Source: an uncultured Acetatifactor sp.
GTDB taxonomy: Bacteria; Bacillota; Clostridia; Lachnospirales; Lachnospiraceae
Direction: 5' to 3'
Assembly: GCA_910578185.1 (NCBI GenBank)
Contig: CAJTPN010000002.1
Location: 89,876 to 153,875 of the forward strand
DNA length: 64,000 nt
The position numbers and the translations under genes are program-made. Within the stretch, counting starts at the first letter, position 1, and each line of letters starts with the position of its first letter. The notes under the pieces are model-generated. The model made no database searches, was not told the origin of the DNA, and saw only the letters and a list, made by a program, of their open reading frames with translations. Of this stretch, positions 63,732 to 64,000 are shown one piece after another.

Positions 63732-64000
63732 GAGAAGGGCAGGGACAGCTGGTGTTTGGATTGGATATTGGCACCAGAAGTATCGTTGGAACCGTCGGAT
63801 ATTTAAACGGCAGTAAATTTCATGTGCTTGCACAGCGCTCCAAGGAACATGAGACACGTTCCATGCTAGACGGCCAGATTCACGATATCGGCAAGGTGGG
63901 GCAGACGATCAGGCAGGTGAAGGAGCAGCTGGAGGAGGATCTGAACCGAAGGCTGACAGAGGTATGTATCGCTGCGGCAGGACGTGTACTGCGCACAGTC
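63719..64000 (+). CDS. FtsA-like cell division ATPase, N-terminal part (3' truncated)
   Basis: The first 94 residues run off the window. LVFGLDIGTRSIVGTVGY is the phosphate-1 loop of the actin/Hsp70 fold, and the following SKEHETRSMLDGQIHDI segment resembles FtsA family proteins. GGAGG lies 7 nt upstream. It could be FtsA proper or the longer FtsA-domain protein found in Clostridia; the missing part would tell. Confidence 0.75.
   Translation, partial: MAGVREGQGQLVFGLDIGTRSIVGTVGYLNGSKFHVLAQRSKEHETRSMLDGQIHDIGKVGQTIRQVKEQLEEDLNRRLTEVCIAAAGRVLRTV

Noticed and set aside
1..64000. Mobile elements, CRISPR arrays, prophage or tRNA genes
   Set aside because: Looked for regularly spaced repeats, transposase or integrase motifs and tRNA-like folds; found none that could be supported by reading alone.

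Overview
The window is about 64 kb of low-to-mid GC Firmicutes chromosome, most like a gut Lachnospiraceae (Clostridia). The evidence is the family-level content: a Group B [FeFe] hydrogenase, RecU as Holliday resolvase, short-form HisG with HisZ, a YlbJ-type sporulation membrane protein, a bile salt hydrolase, and CAZymes for plant or host glycans. Strong AGGAGG ribosome sites precede most genes, which are packed mainly on the + strand. No rRNA, tRNA, CRISPR array, transposase, integrase or phage gene was seen.

Left part (1-14.5 kb): the end of a MATE efflux pump; ruvAB behind a promoter that carries a LexA-type SOS box; a bile salt hydrolase; two FAD-dependent oxidoreductases; a minus-strand GH2 beta-glucuronidase with its own promoter and terminator; proB, 5-formyl-THF cyclo-ligase and proA; and feoAB for ferrous iron uptake.

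Glycan island (14.5-22.9 kb): a large GH2 protein, a YetA/PL26-like rhamnogalacturonan lyase, an ADP-ribosylglycohydrolase-family protein and a GH88 unsaturated glucuronyl hydrolase. None shows a clear signal peptide, so they probably finish imported pectin (RG-I-like) oligosaccharides. No transporter or regulator is in the cluster. A 15-bp palindrome and a cre-like site sit in front of it.

Core block (23-43 kb): a polytopic PTPS-related membrane protein coupled to the hydrogenase, topoisomerase IV (parE, parC), rsmD-coaD, a coiled-coil protein, a cell-wall amidase convergent with ylbJ, a RsuA-type pseudouridine synthase, a HAD phosphatase, YgiQ radical SAM, an SDR, a small membrane protein, a RluA-type pseudouridine synthase and recU.

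Histidine operon (41.9-47.3 kb): hisZ-hisG-hisD-hisB and a three-domain hisIE whose N-terminus is a HisF/HisA-like barrel lacking catalytic aspartates; a 10-bp-stem terminator closes it. A GntR/YtrA regulator with an ABC exporter follows, under a nested palindromic operator.

Right part (49.3-64 kb): a membrane-anchored subtilisin-like protease with InlB-type B-repeats, then a response regulator, histidine kinase and translationally coupled membrane protein of unknown function; a sodium:amino-acid symporter; a structured intergenic region with a strong terminator; metY with a possible switch-like leader; an orphan zinc-finger membrane protein; polA; coaE; and the start of a FtsA-like gene cut by the window edge.
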